Positions 22,485 to 34,559 of a stretch of 64,000 nt of DNA are shown here, piece after piece. Location of the stretch: positions 157,575,241 through 157,639,240 of the forward strand of contig OX422221.1 in the NCBI GenBank assembly GCA_949130495.1, read 5' to 3'. The DNA comes from Sambucus nigra (Eukaryota; Streptophyta; Magnoliopsida; Dipsacales; Adoxaceae). Both the position numbers and the translations under genes were made by a program. The first letter of the stretch is position 1; each line of letters begins with the position of its first letter. The notes below the pieces were generated by a model, which saw only the letters and a list, made by a program, of their open reading frames with translations, had not been told where the DNA came from and did no database searches.

Positions 22485-25400
22485 TTATTTTGTAACCTAT
22501 TTTTTCTCAATTTGTAACGGACTTTTCATGTCAAAAATTTGTAATGTTAAAAAATCATTACAAATAAAATATAACCGTTACAAAATATATGTAACCGTTG
22601 CAAAATTTATTAAAAGAAAAAAGTAAAAAAAAATGTACAAGGATGGGCGGGATCATTTCCCCCCAATTCCTAAATCCACATTAACGAAACATGTATCTCG
22701 CCCATTTCTCCTTTGATATTTGTTCCCCTCCCTCTCTGCCTCTCCCCGTCGACCCACATCCCTCTCATTGCCAATGGTTTAACAGTAAGCACCACTAGAT
22801 AAACAACACCAAACGCTGAAAAAAACGTTAGTTTAGGGTTCCATTCCCCTCCGCTACTCATCCCATGTTGTTTAAATTAAACAAAACCCTAATTCGTGCC
22901 CTCCAATGCCTCAGTCACAATCGAATATACTCACGGTGAGAGAGCTCTTGAAAAATGGTGATTACAAGGTTAACTGTCTCATATTTTTGAAAGCTTGTCA
23001 TTAGTTCTATCATGTCCAATGAAATCTTGTCTTTTGTTATTTATATCTTGGTATATCTATAAGTTATTTATATCTTAGTATATCTATAAATTGGTAGATA
23101 AATCATTTTGTATCCCTACCCCCCATTTCGAAAAGATGCATGGTTAGTCTCAATTTATTATTGTAAAGAAATTGGATAGAAATAGAATAAGGGCTTACTA
23201 ATATCTCAATCTGTTACTTTATATAATTTTGTTTTATTAATGCCCAATTTAAAAAATAACATTCCTTACAGAGGAGGCATGGGAGGTTGAAAAATAGATG
23301 GTTCAAGGTTCCGTCATGACTATTGAAGTGCCCAAGCAGGTATATCTTAAGTAAGAGCTTCTTTGAAGAATGGACAATGGATGCTTTAGATTTTATTACT
23401 TAAAATCTCAGCATCGCTATGATATTTCTTTGTGATCTTTTTTGTCATCAGGCTATAAATATTGCTCAAGGTGTTGTCATTTACAGTAAAATGAGTGCGA
23501 AATTAAAACAAAAGTTATGGATCAACAAAGGTAATACTTTTTTTTGAATTGATTAATTTGATAGAATGCCTTCATTGTATTCAAATAATTATTTGTGTTT
23601 TTTCATTGATCTATTTTCATTATTATACTTATGTTTCTATGGCTATTCGCTCACCCATATTTCCATACATGTGGGTGTTCAATCAAACAAGTAATGGTAT
23701 CGATATCGATGTTCCGGCTTGTATTGAAAGAAATTATTAAACTGATAGTACCTCTAACATGTTTGATAAAATGTACATATCTTAGGGTGTTGTCTATTGT
23801 TTTGTGTTAACTTCAAGTTATATATAAACACCATTAATCGCTACCGTACTTTTCTCCTTAATTTTTGTTTACTAGAATATGAAAGGGTGTGAACAACCTT
23901 TTGATGATAAGAAAAGAACAACCTTTTGATGATAAGAAAAGAACAACCTTTTGAATTAAATTGGCATTAATATATCTGTAACCCGTGTCATATGATTTTA
24001 TTGACTTTCATTGAGGTAATTCCCATTTTTACATTTACATAAACTTCAGTTAAAATTATTATTTATTGAATAAATATACTATGTAAAATCATTCACCTTT
24101 GCAACTTTTTTGGGGTTCTCCTCTTGTGGGATACTACTTCAAATCACTCAAGAATTAATTTTGCTTCATATTAATAACCTCTAATTGAAATTTAACTGAA
24201 ATTTAACTGCCATTCCCCCCCAACGTTCCCAAAGAAACTAAACATGGAGTCGAAGATATTATTTTTCTCTTTTTATACTTGATTTGAAAATCCTTTTTAT
24301 TGTGCCTATTTTTTTAACTTGAATCAAACTCTTTTTCATTGAACAATATTTGTACCCAACCTCTGTAAATATATGATTTCTAATTGAGTTGTTGTATATC
24401 TTGTAATAAAAATGGGATTCATAGGTTGTGTTTATAAGTTACAAACTTGATGGACCTTTCTCATGCGATACTAAGTTATCAATTCTTTGCAAATGGAGTT
24501 AGAGAAATGCATTATCTAGAATCTTTTTTGAAACTATGGAAGATAAACTTCCACAAAATTCTCCTTTTGGTAAAGATTTTTCATATGGTAGATATGGAGT
24601 TACTCTTTTCTCAAAGAATAAAAATAATAAATTCTATCTCGCACACACTAAGGACACCTCCACCCCAGCCACCTGAACATTAATGTTCAATGGCACGACA
24701 AAAAAGAATCTGTTAGCATCTAATGGAACTTGCAAGACACCATCTCTATCTTCATTGGCATCTCCAAGACAAAACATATTGCTTTTTCTCTTGATAATAT
24801 ACTTGATGGGGAATACTTTTGAATCAACGTGTTTTGTGACGACATTTGCACCACCAAAGAATTCTGGTGTGGTCAATTGCTTAGTAAAACCTGCATCATC
24901 ATCACTCTCTAGCAAGAAGTAGTCTTTGTTATTTCAGTTGATCACAAGGAACTCTTAATAACAACTTTGGGCTTTAGGTGGAATGATAGGAGATGAAGTA
25001 AGATTAATCCCTAGCTCAAGACTTGGTTACCATATCCAGTCCAATAACTCAAACGTCATTTGAGAGTGCTTACTGCATGGGAGTGCTATTGAACCAATAG
25101 TGGAGGAATACTCAATTAAGATTGGTTACCGCGTGGCAGTGGTCTTTAAGAGAAATTATAGTTTATCCCAAATTTAAAAACTTTTAGGAGAGCCAATTGC
25201 GGTGCGGTGTTGGCATTTGATTGCTCGAGGTCGTCGTCGTTTATTGGAAAAGTCAGATTGCATAGGAGGGAAGAGAAATTTACTTGTTGTCCTTTGTTAT
25301 GAACCTTGAAAGTGTAACTGAAGTTGCAGTAAAAATTGATTCGTCATAAATTTTATCCGTAATGCATTCCTTTGTGGTGGCTCTCACTATAATTGCTGCA

Positions 25401-27419
25401 TTATCTCAGCCCCTGACATTCACTTGGTCAGAATTTAGCTCACGTTCTTTTTAAAAAATTTAAGTGTTTTAATTGTTATATATAGATTCTTCTTGGTTCC
25501 ATGTAAATCTACTTACTGAAAATGATAACAAGATACATGAAAATGCTACATATCTCTATACAGGTTGTGGAAATAGATGAAGATGGGAAAGTGAAGATGT
25601 GTTTCTCGATAGTGTTATAAAAACCCTGCCTAGGCACTAAACGGTGCCCCTGCCCCTATACTTAAGTAGAGACGGTGATCTACTGTAGACAAGTATATAT
25701 ATATTTGGAAACTGGTTTGTATATATACTGTTAGTGCCTATGTTTGTCGTACACTGGCTATATCGACTAAAAGTTCAGATCCATTTCCATTGTTCTCTAT
25801 TGTTCAGCCTCTTAATCATTAATTGAATCAAGCAAGAAAAAAGATAGGGCATTTCGCAAGAATCGAATATTTGCGCTCAATGTAGCAAAGTGAGTCTTAA
25901 ACAGCTGAACGAGCAGTAGCGTACTATTATAAGCACGATTTGCGAATGGCCTCTAGTGAGAGTCCCCTCATGAGCCAAAAAGCATAATAATGGCATGGGG
26001 CACTAAATGGAACTTCAATAAGACGTGGGTATCTAAAAAATTGAGTCATTAATTAAGTTCTCTGATCTTGTTTGTAAAAAACAAAAAAAGTGTAGGAACT
26101 TTTTATTATATCATGGTTGTTCAGAAGACTAATGGTTATTCATTCATTGAAGTTTTGTTGTATTTCCTTAAATGATTCTTATGCATGTTTCGTGTACCTT
26201 CATGCTCGTTATCAAAATATGGTCTATAGAAAGATATATGGTTATTTATTCATTAAACTCATGTTGTATTTCCATACATGCTAGCTTATGCATATTTTTC
26301 ACAAATCTCTATGTTCATACTGGTTCTTGTATGTTTTTTATTTGCAATTTCAGCAGAGGCTAAGGATATCTGCATCTGCAGTGGGTTTTGACAATGAAAG
26401 GGAGTACTTACACTATTGCGCCTACGCATCCCTGCTTATTGGAAGGTAGTTTCCCAGAATGTTGTGAAGGTACGCTCATCTTCGCCTCTGTTTGAATTTT
26501 TACTCTGATTCACTAAGATTTCATGATGCTTGGTATTAATACATATATTGTTTCATCTTAGATTGTAGGGTAATGAGTCCAAATGTTGTATTATATCAAT
26601 TTCTATTATATTTTATAAATGTTAAAATGTTGTCTTTTGAATTGCATGAATATGGATTTTGAATTGAAATTTTTAGGGCCTAAATTTAAATGTTTAAAGC
26701 ACGAGAATTGAATTGCATTGTTTGGTAACTTCTGTAGTTTAATCTAGTATTGGTAAATTATAATCTAATTTTAGTTGTATGTCTAATTTAGTTGATATTA
26801 GATTCGATTTAGATATTTAGGAATTCAGGTTACTTATAGGTGCTTAATACGTGAATTTTGGTTCTCAATACTTGATTTTGTGAAAAGATGTCAATTCAAG
26901 TGCGTCGTATCATGTTTGGGTTTGGATACATTCGGGCTCATTTTGAGCACTAGTCAACTTTAAGATGCTAAATTGTGTAATAAAAAAAATGCCCTTATAT
27001 TTCTACCCCCTAGATCCACCCCTATTTATAGGTTACGGTTTGCGATTCCAAAAAAATTGATCTTGGGGCCAAGAGGATTTTAATTAGAGTTTGCCTTCTA
27101 TGTAAACACATTTGTTTGGTGGATAGTGTTTTGCTCACACAACAATTTTGGCCAAAGACTTGACCATACAATTCTTAGCTCAGTGTCGCTTTTATATTTT
27201 GCTTTGGGGTGACAAACTATACTTATCACAATTTTTTCAATAAATACAGACACCCAACTAGCCGAATTAACTCAGTAAATTGTCTATTTTTAAGTTGTTT
27301 TGGTAAATAATTCTACGAGTTACACAATAATTGAAAAATGACCCTTTGTTGTAATTTGTGAAAGTTGGCCACTGCAATACTAGTGAAGTTGCCGAAACAT
27401 GGCATAAACAAACACATGG
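22485..27419 (+). mobile_element. CACTA left arm with exon-like islands of unknown function
   Basis: The arm has no recognisable transposase. Short coding-like islands with canonical splice borders occur: 22906-22968 (ATG, MPQSQSNILTVRELLKNGDY, donor AAG|GTTAAC), 23272-23339 (acceptor TTACAG, donor CAG|GTATAT, one TAG inside), 23452-23530 (AINIAQGVVIYSKMSAKLKQ, donor AAG|GTAATA), 25564-25620 (VVEIDEDGKVKMCFS then TAA) and 26354-26445 (QRLRISASAVGFDNEREYLH, donor AAG|GTAGTT). A minus-strand open stretch also lies at 24634-24915. These could be remnants of a transposon gene or a captured host gene. I do not recognise the family. The rest is AT-rich. Confidence 0.35.
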
Positions 27420-29507
27420 TGTAGACACCCCATTATATTACCCCTAACTCTCCTTAGGTCCCTAGTACCTCCCTTCATAACTGTAAACCCAGGTCACGTC
27501 CCGAGTACTGGCCTGAAGGCCATCGGGCACTCCCCGGATCAGTTTGACCTAAAACTCAAGCTCTTTGTCTCAATCGAGACTGAATGAATCTTCGAAGGGC
27601 ACTAAATACCCTTTCCAACGGTCTGCCCCGTGCACAATTTCGACTTACCATGCGGACGAACGATCCGTCTCCATCCGAAACCTGACCTAGAGGCCACCGG
27701 GCTCTCCCGGGCTCTGTTTGACCTATGTCAACTCTTCAGCTCGACCGGGGCTAAATGAATCTTCAAAGGTCCCTGAATACCCTTTCCAACGGTCCACCCC
27801 GTGCGCGATTCCGACTTTCCATGCGGACGAACGATCCGTTTAACTCCGAGAGGTCTCTGAATGCTTCTCGAGCCCGATTGACCAAAGTCAACTCTTCGAA
27901 CCAGGTCAAACTATTTGGGATATAGAAGTACATCTCCTAACCTTTCCAACGGTATGACCCATGCACGATTTGGACTTACCATGCGGACGAACGATCCGTT
28001 TGCATCCGAACGATTTCCCGTCCAATGGATCGACAAATGCTTCCGAGCCATATTTGACCCAAAGTCAACTCCCGAACCCGAGAACAGTCCAAAGGACTTT
28101 CGAAGGTCTCTGAATTACCTTTCCAAAAGTATGCCCCGTGCACGATTCTGACCAACGGTTTGCCCTCGGCGGTCGATTTTCCAAAAAAGCCTGAAACACA
28201 CTGCCAAACGGCAGGTTCTAGAACCTTCCTATCGGCACCTGCCTGCCGAGAGGCAGGAAGGGCTCTATGCCAATCGGAAGGCCCCTGGGCCTATAAAAGG
28301 AGGCATTGGCCTCATTTTCAAGGGGAGGCCAGATCAGAATGAAATCACTCTCAGCGAATCCCAGAAACCTCTCTCGAAGGCAGCGTGATTTCAACTTCCA
28401 AATCCTCCCTTTACCCCCACTTTTCTTCATCCCTCATCAACATAATGAATTAACCACCCTCCATCATCATCCAAGTATAAGGGCTGCTTTTCAACATTCA
28501 AGATCAAGCTCAAGATCTTCAAGAAGGTCCAACTTTCTCAAACTCTCTCTTAAATTCTCTTAAATTCCCAATAACTTGTTTTCTTACTTAGCACTTTTAT
28601 TATCTCATCTCACACATCCTAATATACTTTTTATTTTGTATTATTGCACATCTCTTATTTTCATATAAATAAAAAACCAAAAAAAAAAGAAGAAAAAGAG
28701 GGTTTGCTCATAAATTCCAAGTAGGGATTCTCACACTTTTTCCACACTTTTCTCACAACTAAAACACTTTTTCTACGCACACATACACACCCACAAATAA
28801 GAGATCCCAATTTGGATTTATGGGATAAACCCCACCCCTCATTTTGTATGCGAACTACGTGGACTTTGATGCCTTTACAGGCTACGTAGGCGTCTCGGGG
28901 TAAAACCCGAGGCTCGAGTCCTTTCTCTCCTTTTTTCTCTTATTTTCTATCTTCTCTAAATCCATTTTGCTTATATTCTATATACTTGCTCTTAGTGACG
29001 TATTACTCCATATGCGTTATCGTTCCGTTATAACGATCAACGTAAGGGTAATCACGTACATCCTACTATCCTAATATTCTTCTTATACCTTCCTACGGAT
29101 GACTCGCTTTATCCTTTCCATGATACAATTCGAGGATTCATACCTCCATTTCTATATATACACATGCACACATATCACGGGGGGAAACATAAAGGAAAAT
29201 ATCAAATATTCATGAGAGACCGAAAGGGCGAAATGGGTGCCTAACACCTTCTCATTTCGTAACTAAGCCTTCGAACCCTTCTCAAATCATTTTGGTTTCA
29301 CACGCACCAGTATGTCTTCGGATGCCATCCTTCGGGGTGGATTCCCCTTTTTCTTTTGTCTATTTTGAGTAAAATAGATGGCGACTCTGAATCTCTCTAC
29401 ATTTTTCACACCTCACAAATTGACGCTGGCCGAAGCGCTCTCCCGAGAGGGACGCGCGGGACCCGAAGGATCCTTTTCCTCCGCGACGGGGATCGGGGAT
29501 GGCCACA
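27420..29507 (+). mobile_element. 5' LTR of Ogre/Tat-like copy 1
   Basis: It starts TGTAGACACCCC and ends GGGGATGGCCACA, 2088 bases, followed by a primer-binding site. It matches the LTRs at 43590-45672 and 61186-63273 along its length. U3 holds about four imperfect direct repeats of 160-180 bases, each with CCTTTCCAACGGT and CATGCGGACGAACGATCCG (27610, 27776, 27940, partial at 28118). A TATA box is at 28292. The five bases before it are CATGG; no 3' LTR survives for this copy, so the duplication cannot be checked. It is inserted in CACTA-arm sequence. Confidence 0.85.
28292..28299 (+). promoter_or_regulatory. TATA box of copy 1 LTR
   Basis: TATAAAAG preceded by GC-rich hairpin-forming sequence (CTGCC...GGCAG arms at 28196-28258). 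The same box is at 44471 and 62075 in the sister LTRs, so transcription should begin about 30 bases downstream. Confidence 0.65.
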
Positions 29508-29508
29508 G

Positions 29509-29526
29509 TGGCGACTCTGCTGGGGA
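29509..29526 (+). other. Primer-binding site of copy 1
   Basis: TGGCGACTCTGCTGGGGA starts one base after the LTR end. Its complement ends in the tRNA-like CCA. In Ogre/Tat elements the primer is usually described as tRNA-Arg; the match was not verified here. Identical in copy 2 (45674-45691). Confidence 0.7.
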
Positions 29527-30810
29527 TTGATATATTTTGAGGGCTTGACTCTATTTACATGAATGTTATATTTTCTTATGTTTCCCCCATACCTGCATGT
29601 TCCCCTTTCTCATATGTGCCCCATGCTTATGCTTCTATTCACACACATGTAGAAAATTCTCCATGTACACTTCACATCACGTGCACCTAGGATCACATGT
29701 ATATCCCCATGTTGCACGCATCACCCATCCATACTTGGTGTACCTTTTGGGTACTCGTACTTTGCTCCCTGTTTGGCATAATCAAGAAAGGCATTCTCAT
29801 CATAAGATACTAATAAGAGAATCATGCATGAAACACACGACATCACCAAAGAGCATTGATATTGACCAAATTTTACCTAGTAACTAGAGGGTCACTTCGT
29901 GATGGGCGCTGGTCCGGCAGGTTGTAGTTAGCCTAAGCGATATGACTCTCACCTTCCATTGGCCAAGGACCTTCAACGTATATCGATCGGTTCCCCCACA
30001 TCGTACCGCTTGACCGAAGTCATGACGGGAGGTATATCACAGGGAATTCGTTCAGGTACGTCGAGTATATCGAATTCTCTCTCACACGTACCGTCCCCAT
30101 GAGGTATATGGTGAGGCAATTCACGTACACTCAGGTATATCAAATGGCTTGTCCACACGTACCGATTGCCCGCAAGAGCAAGACGTATATCGTGGATGTC
30201 ACGCCAAAGGGGGGAACCCATGACGATTCACCCAACCAACTGCATACCCTCATATAGGTGTCAAACCTAGGACACGCACTTTAGATTGCCGATTTCAACC
30301 CGAAACTCTACCAAAATTCCGAGTCGATCTGCCACCCAATTTTCGAGCATTTTTTAAAACGGGACCCTGTCCGCGAGCCTGGTTACAAGTCCAAACCGTA
30401 GCTTTGCATATATTAAAAACCCCATTTTTCCAAGCTTGGATCCCGTCCGACATTGCATTTAGGAGAATTAAATACAAGTGAGAACATAATAATCATGCTG
30501 AGTTCCGTCTCCAAAAATATTTCACCCTTCTTTATTAAAAATCCAAAAACATTTCTCCCTTCTTTATCAAAGAATCCAAAAAAATTTCCCCCTTCTTTAT
30601 CAAAAAATCCAATACATTTCTCCCTCTTTATCAAAAATCCAAAAATAGTTTCTTCCCTTTTCTCAAAAATAAATCTTATCCTACGCCTTCTCAGGTCGAT
30701 CGAACGCCCTTAACCTGGCTCTTTATTGGCTTCGGTCTTCAGTCAAATCACCCCGGAGTTTCATCCGCTCCTCTACTACTTCTTTCGAGTTCGAAATCCA
30801 TCCATCTTCC
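29527..30810 (+). other. Untranslated leader of copy 1 with GTATATC motifs
   Basis: This 1.3-kb leader between primer site and gag has no conserved reading frame when compared with copy 2. At 29977-30190 it carries six spaced copies of (C/G/A)GTATATC or GTATATG, most preserved in copy 2 (46128-46340). No separate upstream ORF1, as in some Ogre elements, was found. Confidence 0.55.
30510..30685. repeat. Leader tandem repeat, about 33-36 bases, four to five units
   Basis: Units of CTTCTTTATCAAAAATCCAA with short variable spacers, just upstream of gag. A degenerate version is at 46675-46805 in copy 2. Confidence 0.6.
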
Positions 30811-32820
30811 ATGGAGAATGCAGATCAAGCACCAATCATACAACCAGATCTGCCGACAGTCCTGGCTCAGCTCGTGCCCAAGATTGACAACCTCCAAGCC
30901 GAGGTCCGAGAAATGCAACGAAACCAAGTTCCTATTCCTCAAGAGCCTGAGGCCCTATTCCCTCGTGCTATGGTTCCACCTGAGCCTATCTGGGTCCCGA
31001 AAGAATATCAGCACGCTCCACGTGCCCCTCCTGCCAATGGGTCGCCGCCTGCCCAGCTTCCAATGCCAAACATTGCCCAACCTATGGCTAACCTTCCTGT
31101 GGTCGTTGATCCAAAGGAGGAGGATTTGAATAAAGTCAAAGAGGATCTCAAGATGCTCACCAAGAAGTTTAACCAAGTCAGGGTCTCTGGGAATTACATG
31201 GACTATACCCACATGTCTCCTTATCCTAAAGAGAGGTTACCCGAGAAGTTCAAGATGCCAAATATCGAGAATTTCGGGGGGAGCGGACCCCCGATTGTCC
31301 ATCTTCGCGGTTATCACCATTCCATGACTCTCCTAGGGGCTTTCGAAGAGGTAATGGCCCAACTGTTTTAGCAAACTTTGAAGGATAGTGCCCTCCGATG
31401 GTTTTTATCTCTTAAGGAATCCAGAATCCATAGCTGGGAGGATGTAGCTCGAGAATTCATGTCGCAGTACAAATACAATAAAGAGCTCAAGGTCACCCGC
31501 CATGATTTAGAGATGCTCAAACAAAACTCTGGAGAATCAGTCAGTAACTTCATAGCCCGATGGAGGGAAAAAGTAGCTACCATGACCAATCGTCCATCTG
31601 AGGAAGAACAGGTCAACATAGTGAAGAAGAACTTCTTGCCCCATGTCCGAGCGACCATGGGAGGACAGTACTACCCCCACTTTTGATCTCTCAGAGAAGC
31701 TGGAGTAAAAATTGAGGAAGGTCTTGCCAAAACAGAAGTAGAACCGAAGAAGGTGTCCGGACAGTTCACCCCCAGAAAATATGACAAACCTATAAATGCC
31801 GCAGTCTCAACCATCAACAACATCTCTCAACCAACCACATCATGGGAACCAAAAAGTCACCCTACCCCCGTCCGTAAGGAATACACTGAGATCCATGCTC
31901 CCCTCTCCACCGTCTACCAAGCCCTGTTAAGCCGAAACCTTATAAAACCCTTGGATCCTCGTCCATTACCCAATCCACTTCCTAGAAATTTCAAGATCGA
32001 TGTTCATTGCGCCTTTCACCAAACAGCTGGCCATACCACCGACCAATGCTTCCACCTTCGAAACATAATCCAAGATCTCATCGATCGAGGTACCATCGCC
32101 CCACCAGCTAATCCTAAGCCAAACACTACGCACAACCCACTTCTAAATCACACCAATGCCATCTTCTTAGAAGAAAACTCGAATTTCAATCCATCAACCC
32201 AAATCACACCCCTATACCCTCCTAAACCTCTTTAAATTTGCCCATATTTCCGTCTACACCCTACTAGCCCCGCTGATCAGGCACTGTCACTCCTTACTAG
32301 AGCATGCATCGTTATCCGTACCCGTTCTGAAAATGGAAGTATGGAATTATCAGAGGTGTTAAACCAACTCCTAGAGTTCGGGCTGAAATTGCCCTCACGG
32401 ATGAGTATCAATTGCCAGAAGTTCAGTGCGTTGTTTTTGGAAGCGCGAAAATGGGCCCGAGAATCAGATAATTGGGTGATACCCACCGATGAAGTCATCT
32501 TAGATGATGTTGTCCAGACTATGGCAGAATTATTCAGGAAAACCAATAATATTTGCAGTATCACCGGGTTACTTGACATTTTGAAGCTACAAGGGCACCT
32601 GGTCCCTTCACCCTTACACATCCCCACAGAATGGGAAGACTTGTATGAAGAAGCCGTTGAAGTTGTGGAATGCATTGACTTTACATGGAAAGTTAAAATT
32701 GTTACCACCGGATGGGGGGAAGAATTCGAAGACTCGAGTGAAGAATAAACTTCAGGAAGAGCTGGCCCAATAGCCGACATATGTGGGATGATATCATTTG
32801 AAGAACTCCTCGGAGAAATA
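30811..32820 (+). pseudogene. gag: gag of Ogre/Tat-like copy 1, broken by stops
   Basis: The ATG at 30811 (MENADQAPII) opens a single frame to about 32820. It holds a proline-rich N-terminus, a Retrotrans_gag-type capsid core (PPIVHLRGYHHSMTLLG, LRWFLSLKESRIHSWEDVAR, GESVSNFIARWREKV; about 31290-31600) and a Tat-type zinc knuckle at about 32010-32055 (CAFHQTAGHTTDQC, spacing C-x2-H-x4-H-x4-C). A further segment (MELSEVLNQLLEFGLKLPS) precedes the protease. In-frame stops are TAG 31369, TGA 31684, TAA 32233 and TAA 32746; copy 2 has sense codons at these sites (CAG, CAA, CAA, CAA), so they are decay. A one-base loss in an A-run near 32830, compared with copy 2, shifts the frame. Confidence 0.8.
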
Positions 32821-33743
32821 AATAAGGTGGAAAAAAAACTGAGATTGACGAGGAAACGGGATTCATGTTCTTTCCTTCTTCAGTAAATCACATGACCAGA
32901 TCAGGGAGACATTACCAGATTCAGAGCTCACTACCAATAAATGACAAGGGGAAGGGCGTTGAAAACCTTCCTATGCCAGAAATGACCATCGAGGAGAGCA
33001 AGATCCTCGATCAACAGAAGAAAACTCAAGCTAACATCACTCTATGGGGGCTTTTCATGTCTTCCCAGCTGCACATAAATGCTGTAATCAAGTTACTCAT
33101 AGGACCCACAGTTCCTCCTTCTACCACAACAGAAGAAGCAGTAAATCTGGTCGGATCCTTAACCTCTACCCTAATGCTATCATTTTTTGAAGAAAAAATC
33201 CCCAGAATTGGGCCAAATCACAATCATGCACTCAACATCTCCTTTGAAGTTATGGGAAAGGACGTACCACTCTCTCTTGTCGATAACGGATCTGCCTTGA
33301 ACGTTTGCTCTCTGAGAACTTTCAAGTGTTTAGGCCTGAAAGAAAGAGACCTCGCTCCAACCTCCACCGCTGTGCGTGCCTACGATAATACCCGTCGTGA
33401 GGTGATGGGATCCATAAAACTTGCAATAGGGTTTGGCCCTATAAACCCTGTCGTCGAATTCCAAGTCATTGATATCCCGGTCTATTTCAACCTATTGCTC
33501 GGACGACCTTGGCTCCACAGTATAAAGGGTGTCTCTTCCTCATTCCATCATAAATTGAAGTTCTTCGCCGATGGGCGAGTCATCACCATTTTGGGTGACG
33601 ACGATAATGCCGAGGGTGCAAGCACCAGCAGTCCAATTCTTGAGATACGGCATGGGTCAAATGATATGCTCTTGTCAGGATTCCGAGTCGAGCCATCCCT
33701 ACTCCCGACAGGGGATGATTTCAAAGAAAGAGTTTGTCCATAA
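32821..33743 (+). pseudogene. pol: Aspartic protease region of copy 1
   Basis: An open frame from 32865 to TAA at 33741 covers the retropepsin-like protease. The active-site triad region reads LSLVDNGSALNVC (Asp-Asn-Gly-Ser, the usual Tat/Ogre variant of DTG) near 33275-33310, followed by FNLLLGRPWLHSIKGV near 33488-33530, the conserved second loop. The frame is offset from gag because of the deletion near 32830; in the ancestor gag and protease were probably one polyprotein. The protease domain itself retains its key residues. Past 33743 the same frame continues with further stops (33900, 33930, 34035). Confidence 0.75.
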
Positions 33744-34559
33744 TATGACCCTCATGGCAATGTCAATGTGATTCAGATGTTCAGAAACATGCAATTCATG
33801 CCCGAACTGGGGCTAGGGCAAAGGCAACAAGGTATACTAGAGCCCATCGAACTGAAGAAAGATTTCCCTCCTTGCGGCTTGGGGTATCAACCATCAGAAT
33901 GAGAGCTCAAAATGATCCGCCAAACTCGATAAAAAAGAGGGTTAGACTGCATCCGAACCATCTCAGGAGACTCCTTAAATGGACGATTCTTCAAAGAAGG
34001 CGAGGATTTCCCCTTTTGCAGTTTTCCAGAACCATGATACGACCACACAGATAAGAAGATGACGCCCGAAATGGAGATGTTTTTCCAAGATAGCTACCCA
34101 TGGGCCGAAAGTTCCCCACATCGCGTACAACCTCTCATCAAAGATACCGAAGAGACTGAGGAAAGTGATCCCAAAGATTCCTTCAACTTACAGACACTGG
34201 GGCTAGCACTCTGCATGGTTCATTCAGGCACTACATCAATGGACCCATCCCGTCTGATTAAAGCTTCTGATACACCTCTCCTCAACTGGCATGTTGCGCC
34301 AGTTCTACCTCTTGAAATCTCCCCTAACCCCAATGTTTACCCTATTTCTTCAACTATTGTCTATCCTTGCTCAAATGTAATCGAGACCTCTTTTGATGAG
34401 GTTCTCAATGCTATTTTTCCTATCAATGAAATAAACGAATATTTTGAGTATCTTGTTGTGCCTTACATTAATTGTTTAGATTCTAATCAAAATTTTGATG
34501 ATGATGATTTTGCAAATGAACAATTCTTAACTGATCTAAATAAGGTTAATAATAAATAA
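33744..34559 (+). pseudogene. pol: Protease-RT linker of copy 1
   Basis: The frame continues as GNVNVIQMFRNMQFMPELGL, DSLNGRFFKEGEDFPFC and, from 34059, an open acidic, AT-rich stretch to TAA at 34557-34559. In Ogre elements an intron is described between protease and RT; here no clear splice pair was identified. The TAA at 34557 is also present at the same site in copy 2 (50642-50644), which is unlike most stops here. Confidence 0.6.

Noticed and set aside
24634..24915. Minus-strand 93-residue frame in the CACTA arm as a transposase fragment
   Set aside because: The text did not match a transposase or DUF4216 pattern clearly enough to name.
29597..29887. Upstream ORF in the leader of copy 1, compared to Ogre ORF1
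   Set aside because: The corresponding stretch of copy 2 does not keep the frame, and no known domain is visible.
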